From Watersipora subatra (taxonomy: Eukaryota; Bryozoa; Gymnolaemata; Cheilostomatida; Watersiporidae), in assembly GCF_963576615.1 (NCBI RefSeq), contig NC_088711.1, positions 10,906,869 to 10,970,868 on the forward strand: DNA of 64,000 nucleotides. The letters are read 5' to 3'. A model generated the notes under the pieces. It made no database searches, had not been told where the DNA came from, and saw nothing but the letters and a program-made list of their open reading frames with translations. Below, piece by piece: positions 36,901-51,900 of this stretch; position 1 is the first letter of the stretch, and each line of letters opens with the position of its first letter. A program made the translations under genes and the position numbers.

Positions 36901-39900
36901 TGAAAACCGTCTACATTGTTTTAGGGCAGCATTCGTTTTACTTTTGCATTGTACACTTCATCTTCTAACAAACAGTGCTAACAATGAATAAGAAAATTTT
37001 TTCCAAAACTAGCGCGGCACTTTTCATATCATGTATGGCTTCCAAATACATAAGACAGGCTGTGCTACCCGGTGTTGCCCGGGTAAAAAAAGTCTTTGGT
37101 CAAAAAATTGATTTGTATTTAACATATAACAAAATTTGCCATTCTAACTTTTAAACTACATATCATAAGAAAAGTGTTTTCTGTAGTTGAAATAAATTAA
37201 GAGAAAATAAAAACAACTGTCAAGGTTTTCAAACTTTGTCAAACAACTTTTAAACTTCATATCATCATGAGAATAATGTTTCGACTCTGGTCAAATACTT
37301 AGATGTTTCAGGTCAAATACTTAGTAAGTAATAACTAAATTAAGTCGGTTTTGCTACGATTACAATAAAAGATGATTCGGTAATGATACAATTAATACGA
37401 ACTGAGAAAACAAAATAAAAGTCCTGAATATGTAGAATTAATAACAATAATTCTTGCATAGAAGTGTGTGTATAAAAAAGATTACTGTTCCACCAGAAGC
37501 TATCCACCCAAACTTTGGATACGACGATACGGAGACAATATAATTGTCCGCCCGAGAATAACTAGCCTTGACCCAAGATATAGTAATCGAACCTTGGGAA
37601 AAATATTTCCTAACAGGGGCATCGTAACGCGTGGCCGCATCGGTAAAATAATCAGCGTAATCTCTAACAAGTGCACAAAATACACGCTTCTCTAAAACTA
37701 GATTAAAAAACTAAGGCATATTTTCATACTTTTTGAGAATGTCGTCACCAGATACTTCTGTACAGAACTTGATTGCTAGAGTTTTGCCCACACCAGGAAC
37801 TCCCTTGGGACAATAGTCACAACCGATGAGTATGGACAGGGCAATCAGATGACTTCTAGTGAGCTTCACTTCTTTCTCAATGTCTAGGACAGTATAGCTC
37901 TCTACACTAGGTGTCTGTGATGAACAAACATTGCATTAAGTTCTATAGCAGATGCAGAATGGAAGAAATGCTCAAAACTCTACCATAACACTGAGTATCA
38001 TTGTGAACACAACTCCAAGATTAATTAGTGTTTTTGAGTACTTTTGACTAAAATCTTTGCTCAATCAACGGCTTTGAGCTATGGTAAACTTTTAGGCCTG
38101 CAAAATGTAGAGAATGAGCAATAGCTCCTATACCAGTCCATAGAGGTTACCACATTTTGCTCTACCAATATATTACTTTCAATTAAATCTCATGAAAGGT
38201 TTACAACGTGGCAAACTTCTGCTCTTGCATGGCATACACCATCAGTCTGCACACGCTACACTAGCATAGAATACTGAATAGCCCTTTTTCTTGACATTTT
38301 ATAAACTCATGAAATCAGTGAAATGACATATAAAAGTAATTTAGCCAGAAAAGAATAAAAATCAACATGCTTTAGGTAGGCTACATTTGAAAAGTCTGCA
38401 TATAATCTTAGCTCCATGCGAGTGAGAAGCATAAATATCAAAACTAACATCAAGTTTACAAAATTGTTGATAGACATAGACATGTACCTTGGTAGTGGTG
38501 AAATTGATAAATATAGACACGTACCTTTGTAGTGGTGAAATTGATAAATATAGACACGTACCTTTGTAATGGTGAAGTTAATAGATATAGACACGTACCT
38601 TTGTAGTGGTGAAATTGATAAATATAGACACGTACCTTTGTAGTGGTGAAGTTGATAGATATAGACACGTACCTTGCAGGCTTGGGGCCACTAGCAGTGC
38701 AGTGCAATTTAAAAATAGAAATGTCTAGTACAATGCTAGTGCAAATTTGACATGAGTCCCTGGGTGCACTAGTGCAAGTGCAGTGCTTAGTGTGACATGC
38801 TATGTACTAGTGCAGTGCCTAGTGCGGATTGGAAACTCTTTCATAAATGCACTAGTGCAAGTGCAGTGCCTAGTGCGACATAGTATGCACTAGTCTAAAC
38901 TAGACCTAAATTGACTGACGCCAACTTTAAAAGGCTAATGTTCCTTCGGTCTAATAAACATCTTCTCTGAACAATAATGCTTATCAATCTTGCCATCAAT
39001 ATGACTTACTGTTTACATGATACTGGTTTATCCAAGGGTAGATTTTCTTGTTGTACATAGTACATTTATGTAATAAGAAGTGAATTCTTCCATTCCATGC
39101 TTGCTTGGTATATTTAGTTATTGTAAATGTAATACATTGCACTATTTGGTATCTGTTGTCATCTGCACTATTTAATATTGAGCATTATTGTAGGTCTATG
39201 GTTTGTTTGAAATTTTAGGTGAGGCTAGTTTATTTGACAAATACATGGCTGACATCCTTTGCACGGCTATAATTGTACTATTGCAGTGAATAGCAGTAGA
39301 TATCTGTTGATTAGCAAGCAATTCTTGCAGCTGCTATAGCAAAAAAGCTCATTGGTCTAGTGCCTAGTGAAGTTTAATAGTGAAGTGCCTAGTGCATTTA
39401 TGATTTTACACTGCACTAGTGCTAGTGCAATGTCTAGCGCACAACAATTTTTTCTATTGCAGTGCCTAGTGCATTTTTTACTTCACTTTTCGATGCACTA
39501 GTGCTAGTGCAGTGCCTAGTGCACAAGAATTTCTGCTAGTGCAGTGCCTAGTGCACCTTACTGTCGTCTAGCCAGCAAATAGTGCAGTGCGCTCAAAACT
39601 CACTAGTGGCCCCAAGCCTGGTACCTTGGTAGTGGTGAAGTTGATAGATATAGACACGTACCTTGGTAGTGGTGAAGTTGATAGATATAGACATGTACCT
39701 TGGTAGTGGTGAAGTTGATAGATATAGACACGTACCTTGGTAGTGGTGAAGTTGATAGATATAGACACGTACCTTGGTAGTGGTGATGTTGATAGATATA
39801 GACATGTACCTTGGTAGTGGTGAAGTTGATAGATATAGACACGTACCTTGGTAGTGGTGAGGTTGATAGATATAGACACGTACCTTGGTAGTGGTGAGGT

Positions 39901-42900
39901 TGATAGATATAGACACGTACCTTGGTAGTGGTGAGGTTGATAGATATAGACATGTACCTTGGTAGTGGTGATGTTGATAGATATAGACACGTACCTTGGT
40001 AGTGGTGAAGTTGATAGATATAGACACGTACCTTGGTAGTGGTGAGGTTGATAGATATAGACACGTACCTTGGTAGTGGTGAAGTTGATAGATATAGACA
40101 CGTACCTTGGTAGTGGTGAGGTTGATAGATATAGACACGTACCTTGGTAGTGGTGAGGTTGATAGATATAGACACGTACCTTGGTAGTGGTGAAGTTGAT
40201 AGATATAGACACGTACCTTGGTAGTGGTGAAGTTGATAGATATAGACACGTACCTTGGTAGTGGTGAGGTTGATAGATATAGACACGTACCTTGGTAGTG
40301 GTGAAGTTGATAGATATAGACACGTACCTTGGTAGTGGTGAGGTTGATAGATATAGACACGTACCTTGGTAGTGGTGAGGTTGATAGATATAGACATGTA
40401 CCTTGGTAGTGGTGATGTTGATAGATATAGACACGTAACTTGGTAGTGGTGATGTTGATAGATATAGACATGTACCTAGGTAGTAGTGATGTTGATAGAT
40501 ATAGACACGTACCTTTGTAGTGGTGATGTTGATAGATATAGACACGTACCTTGGTAGTGGTGATGTTGATAGATATAGACACGCACCTTGGTGGTGGTGA
40601 AGTTGATAGATATAGACATGTAACTTGGTAGTGGTGATGTTGATAGATATAGACACGTACCTTGGTAGTGGTGAGGTTGATAGATATAGACACGTAACTT
40701 GGTAGTGGTGATGTTGATAGATATAGACACGTACCTTGGTAGTGGTGAAGTTGATAGATATAGACATGTACCTTGGTAGTGGTGAGGTTGATAGATATAG
40801 ACATGTACCTTGGTAGTGGTGATGTTGATAGATATAGACATGTACCTTGGTAGTGGTGAGGTTGATAGATATAGACACGTACCTTGGTAGTGGTGAGGTT
40901 GATAGATATAGACATGTACCTTGGTAGTGGTGAAGTTGATAGATATAGACACGTACCTTGGTAGTGGTGAGGTTGATAGATATAGACACGTACCTTGGTA
41001 GTGGTGAGGTTGATAGATATAGACACGTACCTTGGTAGTGGTGAGGTTGATAGATATAGACATGTACCTTGGTAGTGGTGAGGTTGATAGATATAGACAT
41101 GTACCTTGGTAGTGGTGAAGTTGATAGATATAGACACGTACCTTGGTAGTGGTGAGGTTGATAGATATAGACACATACCTTGGTAGTGGTGAGGTTGATA
41201 GATATAGACACGTACCTTGGTAGTGGTGAGGTTGATAGATATAGACACATACCTTGGTAGTGGTGATGTTGATAAATATAGACACGTACCTTGGTAGCGG
41301 TGAAGTTGATAGATATAGACATGTACCTTGGTAGTGGTGAGGTTGATAGATATAGACACATACCTTGGTAGTGGTGAAGTTGATAGATATAGACACGTAC
41401 CTTGGTAGTGGTGAGGTTGATAGATATAGACACGTACCTTGGTAGTGGTGATGTTGATAGATATAGACATGTACCTTGGTAGTGGTGAGGTTGATAGATA
41501 TAGACATGTACCTTGGTAGTGGTGAAGTTGATAGATATAGACACGTACCTTGGTAGTGGTGAGGTTGATAGATATAGACACGTACCTTGGTAGTGGTGAG
41601 GTTGATAGATATAGACATGTACCTTGGTAGTGGTGAGGTTGATAGATATAGACATGTACCTTGGTAGTGGTGAGGTTGATAGATATAGACATGTACCTTG
41701 GTAGTGGTGAGGTTGATAGATATAGACATGTACCTTGGTAGTGGTGAGGTTGATAGATATAGACATGTACCTTGGTAGTGGTGAAGTTGATAGATATAGA
41801 CACGTACCTTGGTAGTGGTGAGGTTGATAGATATAGACACGTACCTTGGTAGTGGTGAGGTTGATAGATATAGACATGTACCTTGGTAGTGGTGAGGTTG
41901 ATAGATATAGACATGTACCTTGGTAGTGGTGAGGTTGATAGATATAGACATGTACCTTGGTAGTGGTGAAGTTGATAGATATAGACACGTACCTTGGTAG
42001 TGGTGAGGTTGATAGATATAGACACGTACCTTGGTAGTGGTGAGGTTGATAGATATAGACATGTACCTTGGTAGTGGTGAGGTTGATAGATATAGACACA
42101 TACCTTGGTAGTGGTGAAGTTGATAGATATAGACACGTACCTTGGTAGTGGTGAGGTTGATAGATATAGACACGTACCTTGGTAGTGGTGAGGTTGATAG
42201 ATATAGACATGTACCTTGGTAGTGGTGAGGTTGATAGATATAGACATGTACCTTGGTAGTGGTGAAGTTGATAGATATAGACACGTACCTTGGTAGTGGT
42301 GAGGTTGATAGATATAGACACGTACCTTGGTAGTGGTGAGGTTGATAGATATAGACATGTACCTTGGTAGTGGTGAAGTTGATAGATATAGACACGTACC
42401 TAGGTAGTGGTGAGGTTGATAGATATAGACATGTACCTTGGTAGTGGTGAAGTTGATAGATATAGACACGTACCTTGGTAGTGGTGAGGTTGATAGATAT
42501 AGACACATACCTTGGTAGTGGTGAGGTTGATAGATATAGACACGTACCTTGGTAGTGGTGAGGTTGATAGATATAGACACATACCTTGGTAGTGGTGATG
42601 TTGATAAATATAGACACGTACCTTGGTAGCGGTGAAGTTGATAGATATAGACATGTACCTTGGTAGTGGTGAGGTTGATAGATATAGACACGTACCTTGG
42701 TAGTGGTGAGGTTGATAGATATAGACACGTACCTTGGTAGTGGTGAAGTTGATAGATATAGACACGTACCTTGGTAGTGGTGAAGTTGATAGATATAGAC
42801 ACGTACCTTGGTAGTGGTGAGGTTGATAGATATAGACACATACCTTGGTAGTGGTGAAGTTGATAGATATAGACACGTACCTTGGTAGTGGTGATGTTGA

Positions 42901-45900
42901 TAGATATAGACACGTACCTTGGTAGTGGTGAGGTTGATAGATATAGACACGTACCTTGGTAGTGGTGATGTTGATAGATATAGACACATACCTTGGTAGT
43001 GGTGAGGTTGATAGATATAGACACGTACCTTGGTAGTGGTGATGTTGATAGATATAGACACATACCTTGGTAGTGGTGAAGTTGATAGATATAGACACGT
43101 ACCTTGGTAGTGGTGAAGTTGATAGATATAGACATGTACCTTGGTAGTGGTGAGGTTGATAGATATAGACACGTACCTTGGTAGTGGTGATGTTGATAGA
43201 TATAGACACGTACCTTGGTAGTGGTGATGTTGATAGATATAGACACGCACCTTGGTAGTGGTGAAGTTGATAGATATAGACACGTACCTTGGTAGTGGTG
43301 AGGTTGATAGATATAGACATGTACCTTGGTAGTGGTGATGTTGATAGATATAGACACGTACCTTGGTAGTGGTGAAGTTGATAGATATAGACACATACCT
43401 TGGTAGTGGTGAGGTTGATAGATATAGACACGTACCTTGGTAGTGGTGATGTTGATAGATATAGACACATACCTTGGTAGTGGTGAAGTTGATAGATATA
43501 GACACGTACCTTGGTAGTGGTGAAGTTGATAGATATAGACATGTACCTTGGTAGTGGTGAGGTTGATAGATATAGACACGTACCTTGGTAGTGGTGATGT
43601 TGATAGATATAGACACGTACCTTGGTAGTGGTGATGTTGATAGATATAGACACGCACCTTGGTAGTGGTGAAGTTGATAGATATAGACACGTACCTTGGT
43701 AGTGGTGAGGTTGATAGATATAGACATGTACCTTGGTAGTGGTGATGTTGATAGATATAGACACGTACCTTGGTAGTGGTGAAGTTGATAGATATAGACA
43801 TGTACCTTGGTAGTGGTGAGGTTGATAGATATAGACACGTACCTTGGTAGTGGTGATGTTGATAGATATAGACACGTACCTTGGTAGTGGTGATGTTGAT
43901 AGATATAGACACGCACCTTGGTAGTGGTGAAGTTGATAGATATAGACACGTACCTTGGTAGTGGTGAGGTTGATAGATATAGACATGTACCTTGGTAGTG
44001 GTGAGGTTGATAGATATAGACACGCACCTTGGTAGTAGTGAAGTTGATAGATATAGACATGTACCTTGGTAGTGGTGAAGTTGATAGATATAGACACGTA
44101 CCTTGGTAGTGGTGAAGTTGATAGATATAGACACGTACCTTGGTAGTGGTGATGTTGATAGATATAGACACGTACCTTGGTAGTGGTGAGGTTGATAGAT
44201 ATAGACACGTACCTTGGTAGTGGTGATGTTGATAGATATAGACACGTACCTTGGTAGTAGTGAAGTTGATAGATATAGACATGTACCTTGGTAGTGGTGA
44301 AGTTGATAGATATAGACACGTACCTTGGTAGTGGTGAAGTTGATAGATATAGACACGTACCTTGGTAGTGGTGAAGTTGATAGATATAGACACGTACCTT
44401 GGTAGTAGTGAAGTTGATAGATATAGACATGTACCTTGGTAGTGGTGAGGTTGATAGATATAGACATGTACCTTGGTAGTGGTGAGGTTGATAGATATAG
44501 ACACGTACCTTGGTAGTGGTGATGTTGATAGATATAGACATGTACCTTGGTAGTGGTGAGGTTGATAGATATAGACACGTACCTTGGTAGTGGTGAGGTT
44601 GATAGATATAGACACGTACCTTGGTAGTAGTGAAGTTGATAGATATAGACATGTACCTTGGTAGTGGTGAGGTTGATAGATATAGACACGTACCTTGGTA
44701 GTGGTGATGTTGATAGATATAGACATGTACCTTGGTAGTGGTGAGGTTGATAGATATAGACACGTACCTTGGTAGTGGTGAGGTTGATAGATATAGACAC
44801 GTACCTTGGTAGTAGTGAAGTTGATAGATATAGACATGTACCTTGGTAGTGGTGAGGTTGATAGATATAGACACGTACCTTGGTAGTGGTGAAGTTGATA
44901 GATATAGACACGCACCTTGGTAGTGGTGATGTTGATAGATATAGACACGTACCTTGGTAGTGGTGAGGTTGATAGATATAGACACGTACCTTGGTAGTGG
45001 TGATGTTGATAGATATAGACACGTACCTTGGTAGTGGTGAAGTTGATAGATATAGACACGTACCTTGGTAGTGGTGAGGTTGATAGATATAGACATGTAC
45101 CTTGGTAGTGGTGATGTTGATAGATATAGACACGTACCTTGGTAGTGGTGAGGTTGATAGATATAGACACGTACCTTGGTAGTGGTGATGTTGATAGATA
45201 TAGACACGTACCTTGGTAGTGGTGAAGTTGATAGATATAGACACGTACCTTGGTAGTAGTGAAGTTGATAGATATAGACATGTACCTTGGTAGTGGTGAG
45301 GTTGATAGATATAGACACGTACCTTGGTAGTGGTGAAGTTGATAGATATAGACACGCACCTTGGTAGTGGTGATGTTGATAGATATAGACACGTACCTTG
45401 GTAGTGGTGAGGTTGATAGATATAGACACATACCTTGGTAGTGGTGAGGTTGATAGATATAGACACGTACCTTGGTAGTGGTGAAGTTGATAGATATAGA
45501 CACATACCTTGGTAGTGGTGATGTTGATAGATATAGACACGTACCTTGGTAGTGGTGATGTTGATAGATATAGACACGTACCTTGGTAGTGGTGAAGTTG
45601 ATAGATATAGACACATACCTTGGTAGTGGTGAGGTTGATAGATATAGACACGTACCTTGGTAGTAGTGAAGTTGATAGATATAGACATGTACCTTGATAG
45701 TAGTGAGGTTGATAGATATAGACACGTACCTTGGTAGTGGTGAAGTTGATAGATATAGACACATACCTTGGTAGTGGTGAGGTTGATAGATATAGACACG
45801 TACCTTGGTAGTGGTGATGTTGATAGATATAGACACGTACCTTGGTAGTGGTGATGTTGATAGATATAGACACGTACCTTGGTAGTGGTGAAGTTGAAAG

Positions 45901-48900
45901 ATATAGACACATACCTTGGTAGTGGTGAGGTTGATAGATATAGACACGTACCTTGGTAGTGGTGAAGTTGATAGATATAGACACATACCTTGGTAGTGGT
46001 GATGTTGATAGATATAGACACGTACCTTGGTAGTGGTGAGGTTGATAGATATAGACACATACCTTGGTAGTGGTGATGTTGATAGATATAGACACATACC
46101 TTGGTAGTGGTGAGGTTGATAGATATAGACACATACCTTGGTAGTGGTGATGTTGATAGATATAGACACGTACCTTGGTAGTGGTGAAGTTGATAGATAT
46201 AGACACATACCTTGGTAGTGGTGAGGTTGATAGATATAGACACGTACCTTGGTAGTGGTGATGTTGATAGATATAGACACGCACCTTGGTAGTAGTGAAG
46301 TTGATAGATATAGACATGTACCTTGATAGTAGTGAGGTTGATAGATATAGACACGTACCTTGGTAGTGGTGAGGTTGATAGATATAGACACGTACCTTGG
46401 TAGTGGTGAAGTTGATAGATATAGACATGTACCTTGGTAGTGGTGAGGTTGATAGATATAGACATGTACCTTGGTAGTGGTGATGTTGATAGATATAGAC
46501 ACGTAACTTGGTAGTGGTGATGTTGATAGATATAGACATGTACCTAGGTAGTAGTGATGTTGATAGATATAGACACGTACCTTTGTAGTGGTGATGTTGA
46601 TAGATATAGACACGTACCTTGGTAGTGGTGATGTTGATAGATATAGACACGCACCTTGGTGGTGGTGAAGTTGATAGATATAGACATGTAACTTGGTAGT
46701 GGTGATGTTGATAGATATAGACACGTACCTTGGTAGTGGTGAGGTTGATAGATATAGACACGTAACTTGGTAGTGGTGATGTTGATAGATATAGACACGT
46801 ACCTTGGTAGTGGTGAAGTTGATAGATATAGACATGTACCTTGGTAGTGGTGAGGTTGATAGATATAGACATGTACCTTGGTAGTGGTGATGTTGATAGA
46901 TATAGACATGTACCTTGGTAGTGGTGAGGTTGATAGATATAGACACGTACCTTGGTAGTGGTGAGGTTGATAGATATAGACATGTACCTTGGTAGTGGTG
47001 AAGTTGATAGATATAGACACGTACCTTGGTAGTGGTGAGGTTGATAGATATAGACACGTACCTTGGTAGTGGTGAGGTTGATAGATATAGACACGTACCT
47101 TGGTAGTGGTGAGGTTGATAGATATAGACATGTACCTTGGTAGTGGTGAGGTTGATAGATATAGACATGTACCTTGGTAGTGGTGAAGTTGATAGATATA
47201 GACACGTACCTTGGTAGTGGTGAGGTTGATAGATATAGACACATACCTTGGTAGTGGTGAGGTTGATAGATATAGACACGTACCTTGGTAGTGGTGAGGT
47301 TGATAGATATAGACACATACCTTGGTAGTGGTGATGTTGATAAATATAGACACGTACCTTGGTAGCGGTGAAGTTGATAGATATAGACATGTACCTTGGT
47401 AGTGGTGAGGTTGATAGATATAGACACATACCTTGGTAGTGGTGAAGTTGATAGATATAGACACGTACCTTGGTAGTGGTGAGGTTGATAGATATAGACA
47501 CGTACCTTGGTAGTGGTGATGTTGATAGATATAGACATGTACCTTGGTAGTGGTGAGGTTGATAGATATAGACATGTACCTTGGTAGTGGTGAAGTTGAT
47601 AGATATAGACACGTACCTTGGTAGTGGTGAGGTTGATAGATATAGACACGTACCTTGGTAGTGGTGAGGTTGATAGATATAGACATGTACCTTGGTAGTG
47701 GTGAGGTTGATAGATATAGACATGTACCTTGGTAGTGGTGAGGTTGATAGATATAGACATGTACCTTGGTAGTGGTGAAGTTGATAGATATAGACACGTA
47801 CCTTGGTAGTGGTGAGGTTGATAGATATAGACACGTACCTTGGTAGTGGTGAAGTTGATAGATATAGACACGTACCTTGGTAGTGGTGAAGTTGATAGAT
47901 ATAGACACGTACCTTGGTAGTGGTGAGGTTGATAGATATAGACACATACCTTGGTAGTGGTGAAGTTGATAGATATAGACACGTACCTTGGTAGTGGTGA
48001 GGTTGATAGATATAGACATGTACCTTGGTAGTGGTGAGGTTGATAGATATAGACATGTACCTTGGTAGTGGTGAAGTTGATAGATATAGACACGTACCTT
48101 GGTAGTGGTGAGGTTGATAGATATAGACACGTACCTTGGTAGTGGTGAGGTTGATAGATATAGACATGTACCTTGGTAGTGGTGAGGTTGATAGATATAG
48201 ACATGTACCTTGGTAGTGGTGAGGTTGATAGATATAGACATGTACCTTGGTAGTGGTGAAGTTGATAGATATAGACACGTACCTTGGTAGTGGTGAGGTT
48301 GATAGATATAGACACGTACCTTGGTAGTGGTGAGGTTGATAGATATAGACATGTACCTTGGTAGTGGTGAGGTTGATAGATATAGACACATACCTTGGTA
48401 GTGGTGAAGTTGATAGATATAGACACGTACCTTGGTAGTGGTGAGGTTGATAGATATAGACACGTACCTTGGTAGTGGTGAGGTTGATAGATATAGACAT
48501 GTACCTTGGTAGTGGTGAGGTTGATAGATATAGACATGTACCTTGGTAGTGGTGAAGTTGATAGATATAGACACGTACCTTGGTAGTGGTGAGGTTGATA
48601 GATATAGACACGTACCTTGGTAGTGGTGAGGTTGATAGATATAGACATGTACCTTGGTAGTGGTGAAGTTGATAGATATAGACACGTACCTAGGTAGTGG
48701 TGAGGTTGATAGATATAGACATGTACCTTGGTAGTGGTGAAGTTGATAGATATAGACACGTACCTTGGTAGTGGTGAGGTTGATAGATATAGACACATAC
48801 CTTGGTAGTGGTGAGGTTGATAGATATAGACACGTACCTTGGTAGTGGTGAGGTTGATAGATATAGACACATACCTTGGTAGTGGTGATGTTGATAAATA

Positions 48901-51900
48901 TAGACACGTACCTTGGTAGCGGTGAAGTTGATAGATATAGACATGTACCTTGGTAGTGGTGAGGTTGATAGATATAGACACGTACCTTGGTAGTGGTGAG
49001 GTTGATAGATATAGACACGTACCTTGGTAGTGGTGAAGTTGATAGATATAGACACGTACCTTGGTAGTGGTGAAGTTGATAGATATAGACACGTACCTTG
49101 GTAGTGGTGAGGTTGATAGATATAGACACATACCTTGGTAGTGGTGAAGTTGATAGATATAGACACGTACCTTGGTAGTGGTGATGTTGATAGATATAGA
49201 CACGTACCTTGGTAGTGGTGAGGTTGATAGATATAGACACGTACCTTGGTAGTGGTGATGTTGATAGATATAGACACATACCTTGGTAGTGGTGAGGTTG
49301 ATAGATATAGACACGTACCTTGGTAGTGGTGATGTTGATAGATATAGACACATACCTTGGTAGTGGTGAAGTTGATAGATATAGACACGTACCTTGGTAG
49401 TGGTGAAGTTGATAGATATAGACATGTACCTTGGTAGTGGTGAGGTTGATAGATATAGACACGTACCTTGGTAGTGGTGATGTTGATAGATATAGACACG
49501 TACCTTGGTAGTGGTGATGTTGATAGATATAGACACGCACCTTGGTAGTGGTGAAGTTGATAGATATAGACACGTACCTTGGTAGTGGTGAGGTTGATAG
49601 ATATAGACATGTACCTTGGTAGTGGTGATGTTGATAGATATAGACACGTACCTTGGTAGTGGTGAAGTTGATAGATATAGACACATACCTTGGTAGTGGT
49701 GAGGTTGATAGATATAGACACGTACCTTGGTAGTGGTGATGTTGATAGATATAGACACATACCTTGGTAGTGGTGAAGTTGATAGATATAGACACGTACC
49801 TTGGTAGTGGTGAAGTTGATAGATATAGACATGTACCTTGGTAGTGGTGAGGTTGATAGATATAGACACGTACCTTGGTAGTGGTGATGTTGATAGATAT
49901 AGACACGTACCTTGGTAGTGGTGATGTTGATAGATATAGACACGCACCTTGGTAGTGGTGAAGTTGATAGATATAGACACGTACCTTGGTAGTGGTGAGG
50001 TTGATAGATATAGACATGTACCTTGGTAGTGGTGATGTTGATAGATATAGACACGTACCTTGGTAGTGGTGAAGTTGATAGATATAGACATGTACCTTGG
50101 TAGTGGTGAGGTTGATAGATATAGACACGTACCTTGGTAGTGGTGATGTTGATAGATATAGACACGTACCTTGGTAGTGGTGATGTTGATAGATATAGAC
50201 ACGCACCTTGGTAGTGGTGAAGTTGATAGATATAGACACGTACCTTGGTAGTGGTGAGGTTGATAGATATAGACATGTACCTTGGTAGTGGTGAGGTTGA
50301 TAGATATAGACACGCACCTTGGTAGTAGTGAAGTTGATAGATATAGACATGTACCTTGGTAGTGGTGAAGTTGATAGATATAGACACGTACCTTGGTAGT
50401 GGTGAAGTTGATAGATATAGACACGTACCTTGGTAGTGGTGATGTTGATAGATATAGACACGTACCTTGGTAGTGGTGAGGTTGATAGATATAGACACGT
50501 ACCTTGGTAGTGGTGATGTTGATAGATATAGACACGTACCTTGGTAGTAGTGAAGTTGATAGATATAGACATGTACCTTGGTAGTGGTGAAGTTGATAGA
50601 TATAGACACGTACCTTGGTAGTGGTGAAGTTGATAGATATAGACACGTACCTTGGTAGTGGTGAAGTTGATAGATATAGACACGTACCTTGGTAGTAGTG
50701 AAGTTGATAGATATAGACATGTACCTTGGTAGTGGTGAGGTTGATAGATATAGACATGTACCTTGGTAGTGGTGAGGTTGATAGATATAGACACGTACCT
50801 TGGTAGTGGTGATGTTGATAGATATAGACATGTACCTTGGTAGTGGTGAGGTTGATAGATATAGACACGTACCTTGGTAGTGGTGAGGTTGATAGATATA
50901 GACACGTACCTTGGTAGTAGTGAAGTTGATAGATATAGACATGTACCTTGGTAGTGGTGAGGTTGATAGATATAGACACGTACCTTGGTAGTGGTGATGT
51001 TGATAGATATAGACATGTACCTTGGTAGTGGTGAGGTTGATAGATATAGACACGTACCTTGGTAGTGGTGAGGTTGATAGATATAGACACGTACCTTGGT
51101 AGTAGTGAAGTTGATAGATATAGACATGTACCTTGGTAGTGGTGAGGTTGATAGATATAGACACGTACCTTGGTAGTGGTGAAGTTGATAGATATAGACA
51201 CGCACCTTGGTAGTGGTGATGTTGATAGATATAGACACGTACCTTGGTAGTGGTGAGGTTGATAGATATAGACACGTACCTTGGTAGTGGTGATGTTGAT
51301 AGATATAGACACGTACCTTGGTAGTGGTGAAGTTGATAGATATAGACACGTACCTTGGTAGTGGTGAGGTTGATAGATATAGACATGTACCTTGGTAGTG
51401 GTGATGTTGATAGATATAGACACGTACCTTGGTAGTGGTGAGGTTGATAGATATAGACACGTACCTTGGTAGTGGTGATGTTGATAGATATAGACACGTA
51501 CCTTGGTAGTGGTGAAGTTGATAGATATAGACACGTACCTTGGTAGTAGTGAAGTTGATAGATATAGACATGTACCTTGGTAGTGGTGAGGTTGATAGAT
51601 ATAGACACGTACCTTGGTAGTGGTGAAGTTGATAGATATAGACACGCACCTTGGTAGTGGTGATGTTGATAGATATAGACACGTACCTTGGTAGTGGTGA
51701 GGTTGATAGATATAGACACATACCTTGGTAGTGGTGAGGTTGATAGATATAGACACGTACCTTGGTAGTGGTGAAGTTGATAGATATAGACACATACCTT
51801 GGTAGTGGTGATGTTGATAGATATAGACACGTACCTTGGTAGTGGTGATGTTGATAGATATAGACACGTACCTTGGTAGTGGTGAAGTTGATAGATATAG

